In this document: piece after piece, positions 53,626 through 62,465 of the stretch | Position numbering within the stretch: the first letter of the stretch is position 1 | Layout of the letters: every line of letters begins with the position of its first letter | Origin: Chloroflexota bacterium | GTDB lineage: Bacteria; Chloroflexota; Anaerolineae; UBA2200 | Direction of reading: 5' to 3' | Assembly (NCBI GenBank): GCA_014360755.1 | Contig: JACIWX010000001.1 | Coordinates: 496,001-560,000 of the forward strand | Length of the DNA: 64,000 nucleotides | The notes under the pieces: generated by a model | What the model was told of the DNA's origin: nothing | Database searches by the model: none | The model's input: the letters and a program-made list of their open reading frames with translations, nothing else | Position numbers and translations under genes: made by a program

Positions 53626-53669
53626 TCAATGTGGGAGTCCATATCCACCGACAACGGGTAACTGGCAAC
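53610..53669. repeat. 14-bp perfect inverted repeat around the ligase start
   Basis: GTTGCCAGTTACCC (53610-53623) and GGGTAACTGGCAAC (53656-53669) are exact complements 32 bp apart. In the ligase mRNA they would fold the start codon into a stem-loop. It may also be a fossil of a small mobile element. Confidence 0.6.
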
Positions 53670-53719
53670 AATCAGACTTTTCTCGCATGTATGTGCACCC
53701 TCGCACCGAGTTAGGGTAA

Positions 53720-54319
53720 TTAAGGATTTGTCTCCTTGCCTTCTTTTACCTCATGCGCCAAGATGATCGCCTCGGCGATTTCCTTCATTGGACGGCGCGT
53801 ATTCATGCTCATCTTCTGTATGCGGCGAAAGGCTTCTTGTTCTGTCAGACCGTGGGTATCCATGAGAATGCCTTTCGCGCGATCCACCAACTTGCGCGTT
53901 TCAAGGGCTTCTTTGAGGTCTTCTACTTCCTTCTGCACAGCGCGGAACTCTTCAAACCGGGCTAGCGTTACTTCGATGGCGGGGGCGAGATTCGACTCCC
54001 GGAAAGGTTTGACCAGGTAGCCAACTACCCCCGCTTCTCTGGCGCGCTCAATTAGGTCTTGCTGGCTATAGGCAGTCAGCAAAAGCACCGGCGCAATCTT
54101 TTCCTCTGTCAGTACTTTGGCTGCCTCAATGCCATCCATGCCCGGCATCTTGATGTCCATAATCACCAGATCTGGCTTGAGTTCGCGAGCCATATTCACT
54201 GCACTTTGGCCGTCGCTGGCCTCACCTACCACGAGGTAGCCCAGATTGGTCAGCATCTCCCGCAGATCCATCAGGATGATAGATTCGTCATCTGCAATCA
54301 ATATCCTCGTCCGTTTCAA
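53720..54319 (-). CDS. pdtaR: Response regulator with ANTAR output (PdtaR-like)
   Basis: 199 residues. The receiver domain has LIADDES with the acidic pair, the phospho-acceptor Asp in LVIMDIKMPGMDG, LTAYS and YLVKPF. A helical linker (VQKEVEDLKEALETR) leads to an ANTAR domain with LVDRAKGILMDTHGLTEQEAF in part, RIQKMSMNTRR and EIAEAI. ANTAR proteins bind paired hairpins in mRNA leaders and prevent termination. Start is TTG 54319, AGGAGG nine bases upstream, overlapping the kinase stop as TTGA. The kinase upstream and this regulator match the actinobacterial PdtaS/PdtaR pair. Confidence 0.9.
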   Translation of the reverse strand: MKRTRILIADDESIILMDLREMLTNLGYLVVGEASDGQSAVNMARELKPDLVIMDIKMPGMDGIEAAKVLTEEKIAPVLLLTAYSQQDLIERAREAGVVGYLVKPFRESNLAPAIEVTLARFEEFRAVQKEVEDLKEALETRKLVDRAKGILMDTHGLTEQEAFRRIQKMSMNTRRPMKEIAEAIILAHEVKEGKETNP

Positions 54320-55878
54320 CTCTTAGCACCTCCTAGAGATGTCTTGGGGAAAGTCACGATAGCTTTCACCCCTTTATCGCCTTGTAATATAAACTTGCCT
54401 TTCAGGTCACCTTGGACCAAGGTGCGCACAATACGCAATCCCAGGCCACCTTGTTCATCCAGATCAAAACCACTGGGAAGGCCGGTGCCATCATCGCTAA
54501 CACTAATGCTCACCCATTCACCTTCGTCATTCAGTTCGATGGTCACCTCGCCTACATTGCGCTGCTCATAGCCATGCTCTACGGCGTTTAGCAACAGTTC
54601 ATTAATCACCAGAGCACAGGCTGTCGCCTGTTGGGAAGATAAGTAGATAGCCGGCCCGGTCAATTGAAAACGGATGTTCTTGTTGGGATCCACCACGCTC
54701 TGCACCATCTGCTCAACAATGCGCTGCGTGACATCGCGTAGATTGATCACGCTGCCGCTGTCATACGACAGGAATTCGTGCACCACTGCTACACTGAGAA
54801 TGCGATTGACTGTTTCCTGCAACGCTTGCTCCACCTCCGGCAAAGTCGCTCGCCGGGCTTGCAGACGCAACAACGAAGCAATGACCTGTAAATTATTCTT
54901 GACGCGGTGGTGGATTTCCTGTACCATTGCCAATTTGGCTTTGAGCTCCCGCTCTTTGTCCCGTGCTTCAGTGGCATCGTGCACGGTCAGCATCACGCCC
55001 ACTGGCACTGAGCCAGCTGGAGAAGGCACTTCTGACGTACCTCTGACCCAGAATTTCCACCACTCTTTGCGCGCATAGAGCGGAATCGCCTTGCGGATCC
55101 AGACACGGCCGTGTTCCTCTCTTTCTCGCTCCACACAAGCTCCTTTATTGAGTGCCTCATCCACCAACTCTGCATCCGCTGTTTCGATAGTATAAATGCT
55201 CTGGTGCAACAAGTTCCCCATATAGCCAATACGCCGGTACAGGTTGGCCGCAATGCCGCTCATGTATTGTATACGCCTTTGCAGGTCAATCACCACGATA
55301 CCGTCGTGTTCACCAAAAGGCGAGAGCTTCTCAGCATCAGCCAACTCGCCCCGCAGCACCATCTCTTGCAACTGCTGCAACGCCCGTTGGAAAACCCGAC
55401 TGCGTCGGCGGTGGCGTTCGTGCGCCAGCAAGTTGGTCTCGATGCTCAGTGCAGCAATAGCCCGGCTCCCGCTTCCTAACACCGGTAATACCTCGCGCAC
55501 GATGGGCGCATCGCGCACTTTGCCACTCTGAACCCCCCGTCGCAACTCGGTGCTGGCTAGGGCACGAAAAACCCAGGGGGCCTCGTGCGCATCCACCCGC
55601 TTGCCAACCAAGTCTTCCTCGTATACCGGGTAAATGGAATGCGGCCTGGCTTGGTCGCTCACGATAGCTTCCCCTTCTCCTACGGGGATATAAAGCAACA
55701 GGTCGCTGCGACTCAGATCGGAAAGAATAGGCAGCGCCTTACGTATCTGGTTTAATAAATTGGCATCCGCCTCCGGGAGGCGGGATTCATACACTTTCGC
55801 ATCCACAGGTACTTCTCGCCTTTGAGGAATCCTTGTCTTCACTGTCGCATTTCTGGATGTCCAGTCTATTAACCCCAT
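54316..55878 (-). CDS. pdtaS: Sensor histidine kinase, HisKA_2 type (PdtaS-like)
   Basis: 520 residues from ATG 55878; a TTG at 55899 is also in frame. No transmembrane segment is visible, so it is cytoplasmic. The order is an N-terminal GAF-like H_kinase_N domain (about 25-165), a PAS domain (about 185-300), then HisKA_2 with the phospho-His in EIHHRVKNNLQVIASLL, and an HATPase with VINELLLNAVEHGY, VSDDGTGLP and GLGLRIV. This is the domain order of PdtaS. It is translated together with the ANTAR regulator. The signal is unknown. Confidence 0.92.
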   Translation of the reverse strand: MGLIDWTSRNATVKTRIPQRREVPVDAKVYESRLPEADANLLNQIRKALPILSDLSRSDLLLYIPVGEGEAIVSDQARPHSIYPVYEEDLVGKRVDAHEAPWVFRALASTELRRGVQSGKVRDAPIVREVLPVLGSGSRAIAALSIETNLLAHERHRRRSRVFQRALQQLQEMVLRGELADAEKLSPFGEHDGIVVIDLQRRIQYMSGIAANLYRRIGYMGNLLHQSIYTIETADAELVDEALNKGACVEREREEHGRVWIRKAIPLYARKEWWKFWVRGTSEVPSPAGSVPVGVMLTVHDATEARDKERELKAKLAMVQEIHHRVKNNLQVIASLLRLQARRATLPEVEQALQETVNRILSVAVVHEFLSYDSGSVINLRDVTQRIVEQMVQSVVDPNKNIRFQLTGPAIYLSSQQATACALVINELLLNAVEHGYEQRNVGEVTIELNDEGEWVSISVSDDGTGLPSGFDLDEQGGLGLRIVRTLVQGDLKGKFILQGDKGVKAIVTFPKTSLGGAKS

Positions 55879-55911
55879 CCTTGTCTCGAGGTTGTGCAAA
55901 TATCATAGGCG

Positions 55912-55940
55912 ATTATAGCATATGTCTCAAAGGAGGACAA
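55912..55940 (-). promoter_or_regulatory. Promoter of the pdtaS-pdtaR operon
   Basis: On the minus strand TTGTCC (55935-55940) and TATAAT (55912-55917) are 17 bp apart. The transcript would begin near 55905, 27 bases before ATG 55878. Confidence 0.6.
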
Positions 55941-55976
55941 AGAAACCATTTTACGTCAGCGCTCGGGGTATGGGTA

Positions 55977-57611
55977 TTATGGACGGCGCACAAGCAAGCC
56001 ATCCACATCCACCTGCGTGCCAGGGACGCCAGAGGTCACCATCTCCACCTGGTGTGGGGCATAGCGCAGCCCCTGAACGAGGGGAATATGCACACCGTAT
56101 GCAGATGAATCGCTGTGCAGGACGATTTCTCGAAGAGGATTGCCATCTACGCTGACCTGCAACCGACCTCCTTGCGGGCTTTTGTGCACCACCAGCTCCA
56201 GTTCTGTGCCGACAAAGGTAAAGCGCAGTGCATCGCCCGGCTTTTGGCTGCGATTGAGAGCTCCGAGCACGGCTTGCTCATCCTCGACCCTGCTCCAATC
56301 TCCTTCCCACTCCAGTGCCCAGTGATCCTCCTGGTGATAGCCCATGTATACATGCGGTGGCTGGTTTGCATACTCCTTCATCGCCTCATAGACTGGCAGA
56401 GGAGTAAAATCAGGCTCTACCATGCGGAAATAATAGAAAACCTGATCTGTTTCCGTGTCTGTGGCGCGCTTGAAAAACCAATAGTTCAGCACACCCATCC
56501 AAGGCCATTCTTCCTGCGCGCGCTGGTAAGCCTGTACCGCATAACGCGCTTGCTGTTCCAACGAGACGCGGCCATACAGAGGAAAGGCAGGAAAATCAGC
56601 GGGCACAGCATTCCAACCTACTTCGGTAGCCCACAAGGGTTTGTCCGCGTCACCATTGCGCACCATGATGTCGCGGATTAATTGTGGACGGGAAAAGTTG
56701 GTTAATTCTGGGCTGGTGCGATGGTCTCCTGGACCCGTCCATAATCCGTAGGCCATCACACCCATAATATCAAAATACCCCTTTACCCCTGCATCGTACA
56801 TTTGCTGCAGGTAAATCAGGTCACTCAAGTTTTTGGGGCCGGTTTCTACGGTCTGAGCCAAGCCAGCGCTGAGGATGACACATTCAGGATCAGCCTCCTT
56901 AGCCCGGCAGTAGGCAATCTGCAGCAGCCTGACATAACCCGCCGCATCCACTGGCTGCTCTCCCCATTCTGGATAAATGTTGGGTTCATTCCATATTTGG
57001 TAATATTTCACCTTGCCCCTGTATCGGCTGACGATGGTGTACACGAAATTTCCAAAATCTTCAAAATCGTCTGGCGGGGCAAAAGTGCCCCGGGCATCGC
57101 CATCGGCGCGCGACCAGGCAGGGGGATTGCCCAAGCGGGCAATGATTTGCAAGCCATAGCGATTCGCCAATTCGACAATGCGGTCGTACTTTTCCCAGGC
57201 ACTCTTGTTCCATTTATGGTCCCAAAAATCGCCTCGTGCACTCTGTTCGATGTCCTCCCAGGGAAACTCTTGGCGAATCCAACGGAAACCTGCTTCATGG
57301 ATCATGCGCAGGGCTAGCTCTACTTTCGCCGGCTCTACTTCTTGCTCAAGAAAGGTGTTGACCCCAAAGGGATTGACACCGGTGTAAGCAATGGGTGCAT
57401 AAGGCTCTAGGTGCAAAGGCGGGTTAGTCAGTTGCAACACGATCAGCCGCCCCAAACCCTTGATCTGCTCCCAGGTATCCTCCTCCCCTGTTACGCTGTA
57501 CAAATAAGCCCGCACAGAGGAGCGCCCTAGCCAACATGCCAGCAAAAGCAAGGAGCAGGCTGCAACGAGCAAGAAGCACCATCGGAAAAACGGGAAGAAG
57601 GGGCGTTTCAA
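55977..57611 (-). CDS. Membrane-anchored clan GH-A glycoside hydrolase
   Basis: 544 residues. An N-terminal uncleaved anchor or signal (about 8-28) is followed by a (beta/alpha)8 barrel. The catalytic acid/base should be Glu209 in YYQIWNEPN and the nucleophile Glu330 in LWATEVGWN. FRWIRQEFPWEDIE and IIARLGNPPAW are typical of GH39- and GH5-like families. The C-terminal 120 residues form a probable beta-sandwich (GDALRFTFVGTELELVVHK in part). The substrate is unknown. Start is TTG 57611 with AGGAGG six bases upstream. It lies 25 bp after the loader gene and may share its transcript. Confidence 0.83.
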   Translation of the reverse strand: MKRPFFPFFRWCFLLVAACSLLLLACWLGRSSVRAYLYSVTGEEDTWEQIKGLGRLIVLQLTNPPLHLEPYAPIAYTGVNPFGVNTFLEQEVEPAKVELALRMIHEAGFRWIRQEFPWEDIEQSARGDFWDHKWNKSAWEKYDRIVELANRYGLQIIARLGNPPAWSRADGDARGTFAPPDDFEDFGNFVYTIVSRYRGKVKYYQIWNEPNIYPEWGEQPVDAAGYVRLLQIAYCRAKEADPECVILSAGLAQTVETGPKNLSDLIYLQQMYDAGVKGYFDIMGVMAYGLWTGPGDHRTSPELTNFSRPQLIRDIMVRNGDADKPLWATEVGWNAVPADFPAFPLYGRVSLEQQARYAVQAYQRAQEEWPWMGVLNYWFFKRATDTETDQVFYYFRMVEPDFTPLPVYEAMKEYANQPPHVYMGYHQEDHWALEWEGDWSRVEDEQAVLGALNRSQKPGDALRFTFVGTELELVVHKSPQGGRLQVSVDGNPLREIVLHSDSSAYGVHIPLVQGLRYAPHQVEMVTSGVPGTQVDVDGLLVRRP

Positions 57612-57636
57612 AATGTCCTCCTAAAGAGGTCCAATG

Positions 57637-59064
57637 TCATCCGGAGACGCCTAGGCTCCTGCGACCCCGTAATGTACTTTTTGCCATTTGGCCCTTTCCT
57701 TTGCCTGGCAAACGGGCTTCACCGCGATAGTTAGGCGCAGTGATCTCCCAAACCTGACAGCGGCTGATATCCAGAATGCGTGTCTTCAGACGAGGGTCGA
57801 TTTCGACATCGCGGGTCATAGTAATAACCGTGGGCAAGCGCGCATTATAGCGGTAGTCAAAGAGTTGAAACAGCTTCTCCTGCGCCCAAGCTGTAGCGCT
57901 ATGCGTTCCTAAGTCATCTAGAATAAGCAGGGGAGCACGACGGATCTCCTCGAAACGCCGGTCAAAGCCCACATTGCTGCCTGGAGCAAAGGTCGCCCGC
58001 AGATGGTCCAATAGGTCAGGCACGACAACGAAAATAGCCGGGAAGCCGTGCTCTACCCGATAGTTGGCAATAGCAGCGGCCAGATGGGTTTTGCCACAGC
58101 CAAAGCCACCGGTGAACACCAGCCATCCTTCTGGATTCTCAGCATAAGCTTTGGCGATGTATAAGGAGCGTTTCAGGTTCGTCCGCTGTGCTGCATCCAA
58201 TGCTGGGTCATGCTCACGCAGGTCAAAACTCTCAAAGGTCTGATCGCTATGTAAGCTCAGGCTGCTCAATTCAGACTGCTCGACCACAGCGCTACCACGG
58301 TAATCGGGAGCCAGGATGTGGATCATCGAAGACCATTCCAGTTCTACTAGGCGGGAACGCAATCGTGGGTCCAGGTCCTCAAGTTCTTGATTGGTGGTAA
58401 TGACAGTAGGCAATTGTGCGTTGTAGCGATAATTCAGGATCTGGTACAACTTCTCCTGCGCCCAAGAAGTGCTGCTGTGTGTACCCAAGTCATCCAGGAT
58501 GAGCAAGGGAGCAGTGCGTACCGCCTCAAACCGCTGGTCAAAGCTGGCAGCACTGCCCGGGGCAAAGGCGGCGCGCAGATGATCGAGCAAATCTGGCACC
58601 ACCACGAAAAGCACCGGCCGGCCTCGTTCTACTTGATAGTTGGCAATAGCTGCTGCCAGATGCGTCTTCCCACAGCCATAGCCGCCTTTTAAGATCAACC
58701 ATCCTTGCGGATTTTCCGCATAGGCTCGTGCTTTCTCATAGGCTTTACGGAGATTCTCTTGCATCTGTGGGTTGAGGCCATGGCCTTCCGGGACAAAGGT
58801 GTCAAAGGTCATACGTGTCAAAAGCCCCAGGTTGCTAGCGCGGAGCAAATCCTGCAGACGTCGCTGCTCTATCTCACGGATCTTGCACTGACAAGGGATA
58901 GCGCGTCCAAAGTCCGGGTGACCAGGGGGCACGTTCCGGCGCAAATATCCCACACCATGACAAATCGGGCAAACTCCTTCGCTTTTGGACTCAGCGCTTG
59001 ATGTACTTTCTGTATTCCTCTTCGGTGTACCAGGTTTTCTCACGGATTTTGCCTCTGCCCTCAT
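57637..59064 (-). CDS. Helicase-loader-like protein with two tandem DnaC/DnaI ATPase domains
   Basis: 475 residues. An N-terminal zinc module (Cys32, Cys35, Cys58, Cys60) leads to two full AAA+ domains. Domain 1 has Walker A GGYGCGKTH (Lys133), Walker B LLILDDLG (Asp191-192), sensor-I TTN and RLRSR. Domain 2 has GGFGCGKTH (Lys325), LLILDDLG (Asp383-384) and RLKTR, but MTR in place of TTN. The two differ by a constant 192-residue offset and are about three quarters identical by eye across 100 residues. DnaC and DnaI normally have one such domain. ATG 59064 overlaps the DnaD-like gene by 74 bp. Confidence 0.88.
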   Translation of the reverse strand: MRAEAKSVRKPGTPKRNTESTSSAESKSEGVCPICHGVGYLRRNVPPGHPDFGRAIPCQCKIREIEQRRLQDLLRASNLGLLTRMTFDTFVPEGHGLNPQMQENLRKAYEKARAYAENPQGWLILKGGYGCGKTHLAAAIANYQVERGRPVLFVVVPDLLDHLRAAFAPGSAASFDQRFEAVRTAPLLILDDLGTHSSTSWAQEKLYQILNYRYNAQLPTVITTNQELEDLDPRLRSRLVELEWSSMIHILAPDYRGSAVVEQSELSSLSLHSDQTFESFDLREHDPALDAAQRTNLKRSLYIAKAYAENPEGWLVFTGGFGCGKTHLAAAIANYRVEHGFPAIFVVVPDLLDHLRATFAPGSNVGFDRRFEEIRRAPLLILDDLGTHSATAWAQEKLFQLFDYRYNARLPTVITMTRDVEIDPRLKTRILDISRCQVWEITAPNYRGEARLPGKGKGQMAKSTLRGRRSLGVSG

Positions 59065-59686
59065 CTTTGCCTTCAGTAGCCCAGCGTTCTAGAATGCGGC
59101 GCACGTATTTCCAGTTGCGCACATTACGCTCTACAGCGATGCGAAAAGCCTCTTCAATCCATTCCTGAGGATAGGTCCGCTCTGCTTCCTCTAACTCCTC
59201 GGCAATAATGGGCTGCAATAAGCCAATGTTCTGCTCATACAAGATGAAAATGTTGGGGCGTTCCGTAGGCACTGCAGGTTCAACTCTCACACCTCCTGCA
59301 GCCAGTTGGATTTCACCCAACTGTATCTGCTCTACTGTTCGCCGCCCCTGAGCGCTGTTCACAAAATAAAACTGCTCTCCGTCTTCAACACCCACCAAGT
59401 GCAGCAGCGTGCCTCGTGCCACTGCCCTCGCCAAGCCTTCACGCAGCGCTTCCTCCGGCGAAGGGGCAATCCCCTGCAGCCCACGCAGCAGCGTGCCATC
59501 TCCTAGCAATTCCCGCAGCGTAACATACTGCAAAGATCCCTTTTTGCCTTGGAGTAACCAAAAAATATGCAGTGTTACTTTTAATTCAGCCAAGTGATCA
59601 ATTTGTGGAAGGAGTTCGCTGAAGAAGAGATCCGGGAGCCGTGCAAAAGTCAGCTTGCCGCTGGGGAAGCCGGAGAAAACGGTCAT
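58991..59686 (-). CDS. DnaD-domain replication initiation protein
   Basis: 231 residues. An N-terminal winged-helix-like part ([32 protein letters not shown] in pieces) is followed by a DnaD/DnaB-II domain (about 145-210) with [36 protein letters not shown] in parts, and RILERW. In Bacillus, DnaD and DnaB help recruit the DnaC helicase through DnaI. Here it lies between dnaB and the tandem loader gene and overlaps both, so a matching role in helicase loading is likely. ATGA overlap with dnaB at 59683-59686. Confidence 0.87.
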   Translation of the reverse strand: MTVFSGFPSGKLTFARLPDLFFSELLPQIDHLAELKVTLHIFWLLQGKKGSLQYVTLRELLGDGTLLRGLQGIAPSPEEALREGLARAVARGTLLHLVGVEDGEQFYFVNSAQGRRTVEQIQLGEIQLAAGGVRVEPAVPTERPNIFILYEQNIGLLQPIIAEELEEAERTYPQEWIEEAFRIAVERNVRNWKYVRRILERWATEGKDEGRGKIREKTWYTEEEYRKYIKR

Positions 59687-61047
59687 GGCAACTCTGTCTC
59701 CTGCGAATAGCCCAAGTCTTCATGATAGGTATCTAGATCCACGAACTTGGTCTGCTCGCTCACGAAGCGCAGCGAAATCTGGCCTGTAGGGCCATTGCGA
59801 TGCTTGGAGACGAGGATATCCGCGATGTTCTTGCGGTCTGTATTTTCATTGTACATTTCGTCCCGGTAGATGAAAATGACCACATCCGAATCCTGCTCGA
59901 TGCTGCCTGACTCCCTCAAATCAGACAAGATAGGGCGCTTGTCCTGACGGGATTCGACGGCACGTGAGAGCTGCGACATGGCTACTACGGGGACATTTAG
60001 TTCACGTGCCAAAGCCTTCAGCGCTCGAGAGATGTAGGAAATCTCCTGCACGCGGTTTTCACTGCGCACACCGCTGCGCATCAATTGCAAGTAGTCTATG
60101 ATCACTAGGTCCAGCCCATATTCCGCCGCCAGACGCCGGCATTTGGTGCGAATTTCCATAGGCGATGGAGAGGGAGTATCGTCTATAAAGATGGCTATTT
60201 CGGCGAGAGTGCCTGTGGCTTTGACAAACTTGTCCCATTCGATATCGCGTATGTCACCAATACGCAACCGCTGCGAGCTGATCCCCGTTTCACCAGCAAT
60301 CAATCGCTGTACCAGTTGCTCCGCGGACATCTCCAGGCTAAAAAACGCGACCACGGCATTATGTTTCAGAGCAGCATTGTGAGCCAAGGTCATTCCAAAG
60401 CTGCTCTTACCCATACCAGGCCTTCCAGCAACAATGATCAAATCGGAACGTTGCAGGCCGCCCAACAGCCGGTCCAAGTCAATGAACCCTGTGGGCAAGC
60501 CCACCATCTCTCCTTGATGCTGGTGCAGGTACTCAATGCGATCATAGTATTCCGTCAGAATGCGCTTGATCGGCGTCAAGCCCCGCGAGATGCGCCGCTG
60601 GGATACGTCAAACAGAATTTGCTCGGCGCGGTCCACAACTTCATCTACGTCCTCTGCTTCCTCATAAGCCAGGGCGGCGATCTTGCCTGACGCCTCAATC
60701 AGCCGACGGAGGATCGCGGTCCTCTCCACAATGCGAGCATAGTGTTCCACATGAATAGAAGTGGGGACGCTGTTGATGAGTGAAGTCAAGTAGGAAGGCC
60801 CGCCTACAGCATCCAGTTGTCCTCGACGCTCCAATTCATCACACAATGTGATAAAATCGGCGGGTTCGCGCCGTTCATGCAGATCGAGGATAGCAGCATA
60901 AATCTGGCCATGAGCCTCCCGGTAAAAATCCCCTGGCTGCAGAAATGGCGCAACCTTGATAATCGCCTCGCGGTCGATCAGCAGACTACCCAATACGGAT
61001 TGCTCAGCCTCAATGTTTTGGGGTGGCAATCTGTCTATGTTCGTCAT
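59683..61047 (-). CDS. dnaB: Replicative DNA helicase DnaB
   Basis: 454 residues. N-terminal helical domain ([18 protein letters not shown]) and linker, then the RecA-like motor with Walker [25 protein letters not shown], Walker [19 protein letters not shown] and [15 protein letters not shown]. No intein is present. Its start codon directly abuts the stop codon of the bifunctional nuclease gene, and it overlaps the DnaD-like gene by four bases. Confidence 0.97.
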   Translation of the reverse strand: MTNIDRLPPQNIEAEQSVLGSLLIDREAIIKVAPFLQPGDFYREAHGQIYAAILDLHERREPADFITLCDELERRGQLDAVGGPSYLTSLINSVPTSIHVEHYARIVERTAILRRLIEASGKIAALAYEEAEDVDEVVDRAEQILFDVSQRRISRGLTPIKRILTEYYDRIEYLHQHQGEMVGLPTGFIDLDRLLGGLQRSDLIIVAGRPGMGKSSFGMTLAHNAALKHNAVVAFFSLEMSAEQLVQRLIAGETGISSQRLRIGDIRDIEWDKFVKATGTLAEIAIFIDDTPSPSPMEIRTKCRRLAAEYGLDLVIIDYLQLMRSGVRSENRVQEISYISRALKALARELNVPVVAMSQLSRAVESRQDKRPILSDLRESGSIEQDSDVVIFIYRDEMYNENTDRKNIADILVSKHRNGPTGQISLRFVSEQTKFVDLDTYHEDLGYSQETELP

Positions 61048-61569
61048 CTATTCGTCCTTCTGTTCCTCCTCTGAATCATCCAGACTGTTCAGGAAATCGC
61101 GAAATACGGAAAGATGCTCCTCTTCTTCTGGAGTAACCGGTTCCACCGATGCAACGGGTTCAATTTCGGGGCTGGGAACAATGCTGGCTTGAGCCATCAC
61201 TTCTTCAGCCACATAAATCGGCGCATTACAACGCACGGCTAAAGCAATGGCATCGCTTGGTCGAGAATCAACTTCCCGCTGTTGGCCACCGATTTCCACC
61301 ACGACACGTCCATGAAATGTGTTGTCTACCAGAGCATGGATAAAGATGTAGGAAACAGTAGCCCCCAGCTCCATAATCATGGACTTTAACAAGTCATGCG
61401 TCATAGGCCGTGGTGGTTCGATGTGTTGCAAAGCCATAGCGATTGCCTCTGCTTCAAATGGGCCAATCCAGATGGGCAGATATCGTTCCGCATTCACGTC
61501 TTTCAGAAGTACTACCCGATGGTTGGACAAGAGACTGGCTCGAATGCTATGCACTACCGCTGTAATCAT
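61048..61569 (-). CDS. Bifunctional nuclease (DUF151) family protein
   Basis: 173 residues. The DUF151 core has VVLLKDVNAERYLPIWIG, FEAEAIAMAL, RPMTHDLL, and SRPSDAIALAVRCNAPIYVAEEV in parts. The C-terminal 45 residues are Glu-rich and probably disordered. Family members combine RNase and DNase activity in plants or regulate in bacteria; the biological role here is unknown. GAGGAGG upstream of ATG 61569 sets the start. First gene of the dnaB operon. Confidence 0.9.
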   Translation of the reverse strand: MITAVVHSIRASLLSNHRVVLLKDVNAERYLPIWIGPFEAEAIAMALQHIEPPRPMTHDLLKSMIMELGATVSYIFIHALVDNTFHGRVVVEIGGQQREVDSRPSDAIALAVRCNAPIYVAEEVMAQASIVPSPEIEPVASVEPVTPEEEEHLSVFRDFLNSLDDSEEEQKDE

Positions 61570-61645
61570 CAATAGAAACCTCCTCGAGCCCATTGAATTA
61601 CGGTGCAAAGCAGGGGAACAGTAGTCGGCTTGAGCTCGTAGCCAT

Positions 61646-61674
61646 ATTATAACACAGACAGTGCTAGACCCCAA
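61646..61674 (-). promoter_or_regulatory. Promoter of the bifunctional nuclease-dnaB operon
   Basis: TATAAT on the minus strand at 61646-61651, with TTGGGG (61669-61674) 17 bp upstream, a partial -35. Confidence 0.5.
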
Positions 61675-61759
61675 ACAGAGATCATTGGCGGGGTGTAGTT
61701 CGACGCAGTGTCAAATTTGCCTGCTGGCCCGCCGGGATGAGAAACCCACCCCATATACC

Positions 61760-61789
61760 TTGGACAAAATGGGGCTTTTGGGGTAAAAT
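61760..61789 (+). promoter_or_regulatory. Promoter of udg
   Basis: TTGGAC (61760-61765) and TAAAAT (61784-61789) are 18 bp apart. The site excludes upstream ATG codons at 61737 and 61788 as likely starts. Confidence 0.55.
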
Positions 61790-61841
61790 GTTTATGCTGA
61801 CCAGTTTTTATGCCAAGAAGGCTTGCTACGAGGAGGAACCC

Positions 61842-62444
61842 TTGTCTGAACTTACGGATTTATATGCAGAAATTGCTGCCTGTCAAAAGTGCCCCTTGGC
61901 AAGAGGGCGCACAAATACCGTTCCCGGGGAAGGCCCAGAACACGCTGAGGTGATGTTCATCGGAGAAGCACCGGGCTACCATGAAAACCGCTTGGGGCGT
62001 CCCTTTGTTGGTGCCGCAGGTAAATTTCTCGAGGAGTTGCTGGCTTCCATCAATATGCGACGTAGCGATGTCTACATTTGCAATGTCATCAAGTGCCGCC
62101 CGCCTAACAACCGCGATCCGCTGCCTAGCGAGATCGAAGCCTGTCGGCCTTATCTGGACCGCCAAATCGAGCTAATCAAGCCCCGCCTGATTGTTACACT
62201 AGGGCGCTATTCCATGGCTAGGTTCTTACCCAAGGCGACCATTTCTAAAGCCCATGGGATACCGGTCAAAGTGGGCGATGTGATTGTATTGCCCCTTTTC
62301 CATCCCGCGGCAGCGCTGCATCAGCCAAAATATCGTGCAGACATCGAGCAAGATATCCGCAAAATCCCTGAGATTTTGGCGCAAAAAGACGAGTTTTCGG
62401 AAGCACCAGCAGCACAGCATGCTGAGCAATTGAGCCTGTTCTAA
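61842..62444 (+). CDS. udg: Type 4 uracil-DNA glycosylase
   Basis: Removes uracil from DNA. 200 residues from TTG 61842, which has AGGAGG five bases upstream and gives the standard N-terminus MSELTDLYAEIAACQKC. The four cysteine ligands of the [4Fe-4S] cluster fall at Cys14, Cys17, Cys85 and Cys101, the spacing of the Thermotoga enzyme. Active-site motif 1 is GEAPGYHENRLGRPF and motif 2 FHPAAAL. Longer frames start upstream but fall within or before the promoter. rnj follows 21 bp downstream. Confidence 0.94.
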   Translation: MSELTDLYAEIAACQKCPLARGRTNTVPGEGPEHAEVMFIGEAPGYHENRLGRPFVGAAGKFLEELLASINMRRSDVYICNVIKCRPPNNRDPLPSEIEACRPYLDRQIELIKPRLIVTLGRYSMARFLPKATISKAHGIPVKVGDVIVLPLFHPAAALHQPKYRADIEQDIRKIPEILAQKDEFSEAPAAQHAEQLSLF

Positions 62445-62465
62445 GAGCGCTTACGGAGGACGGGA

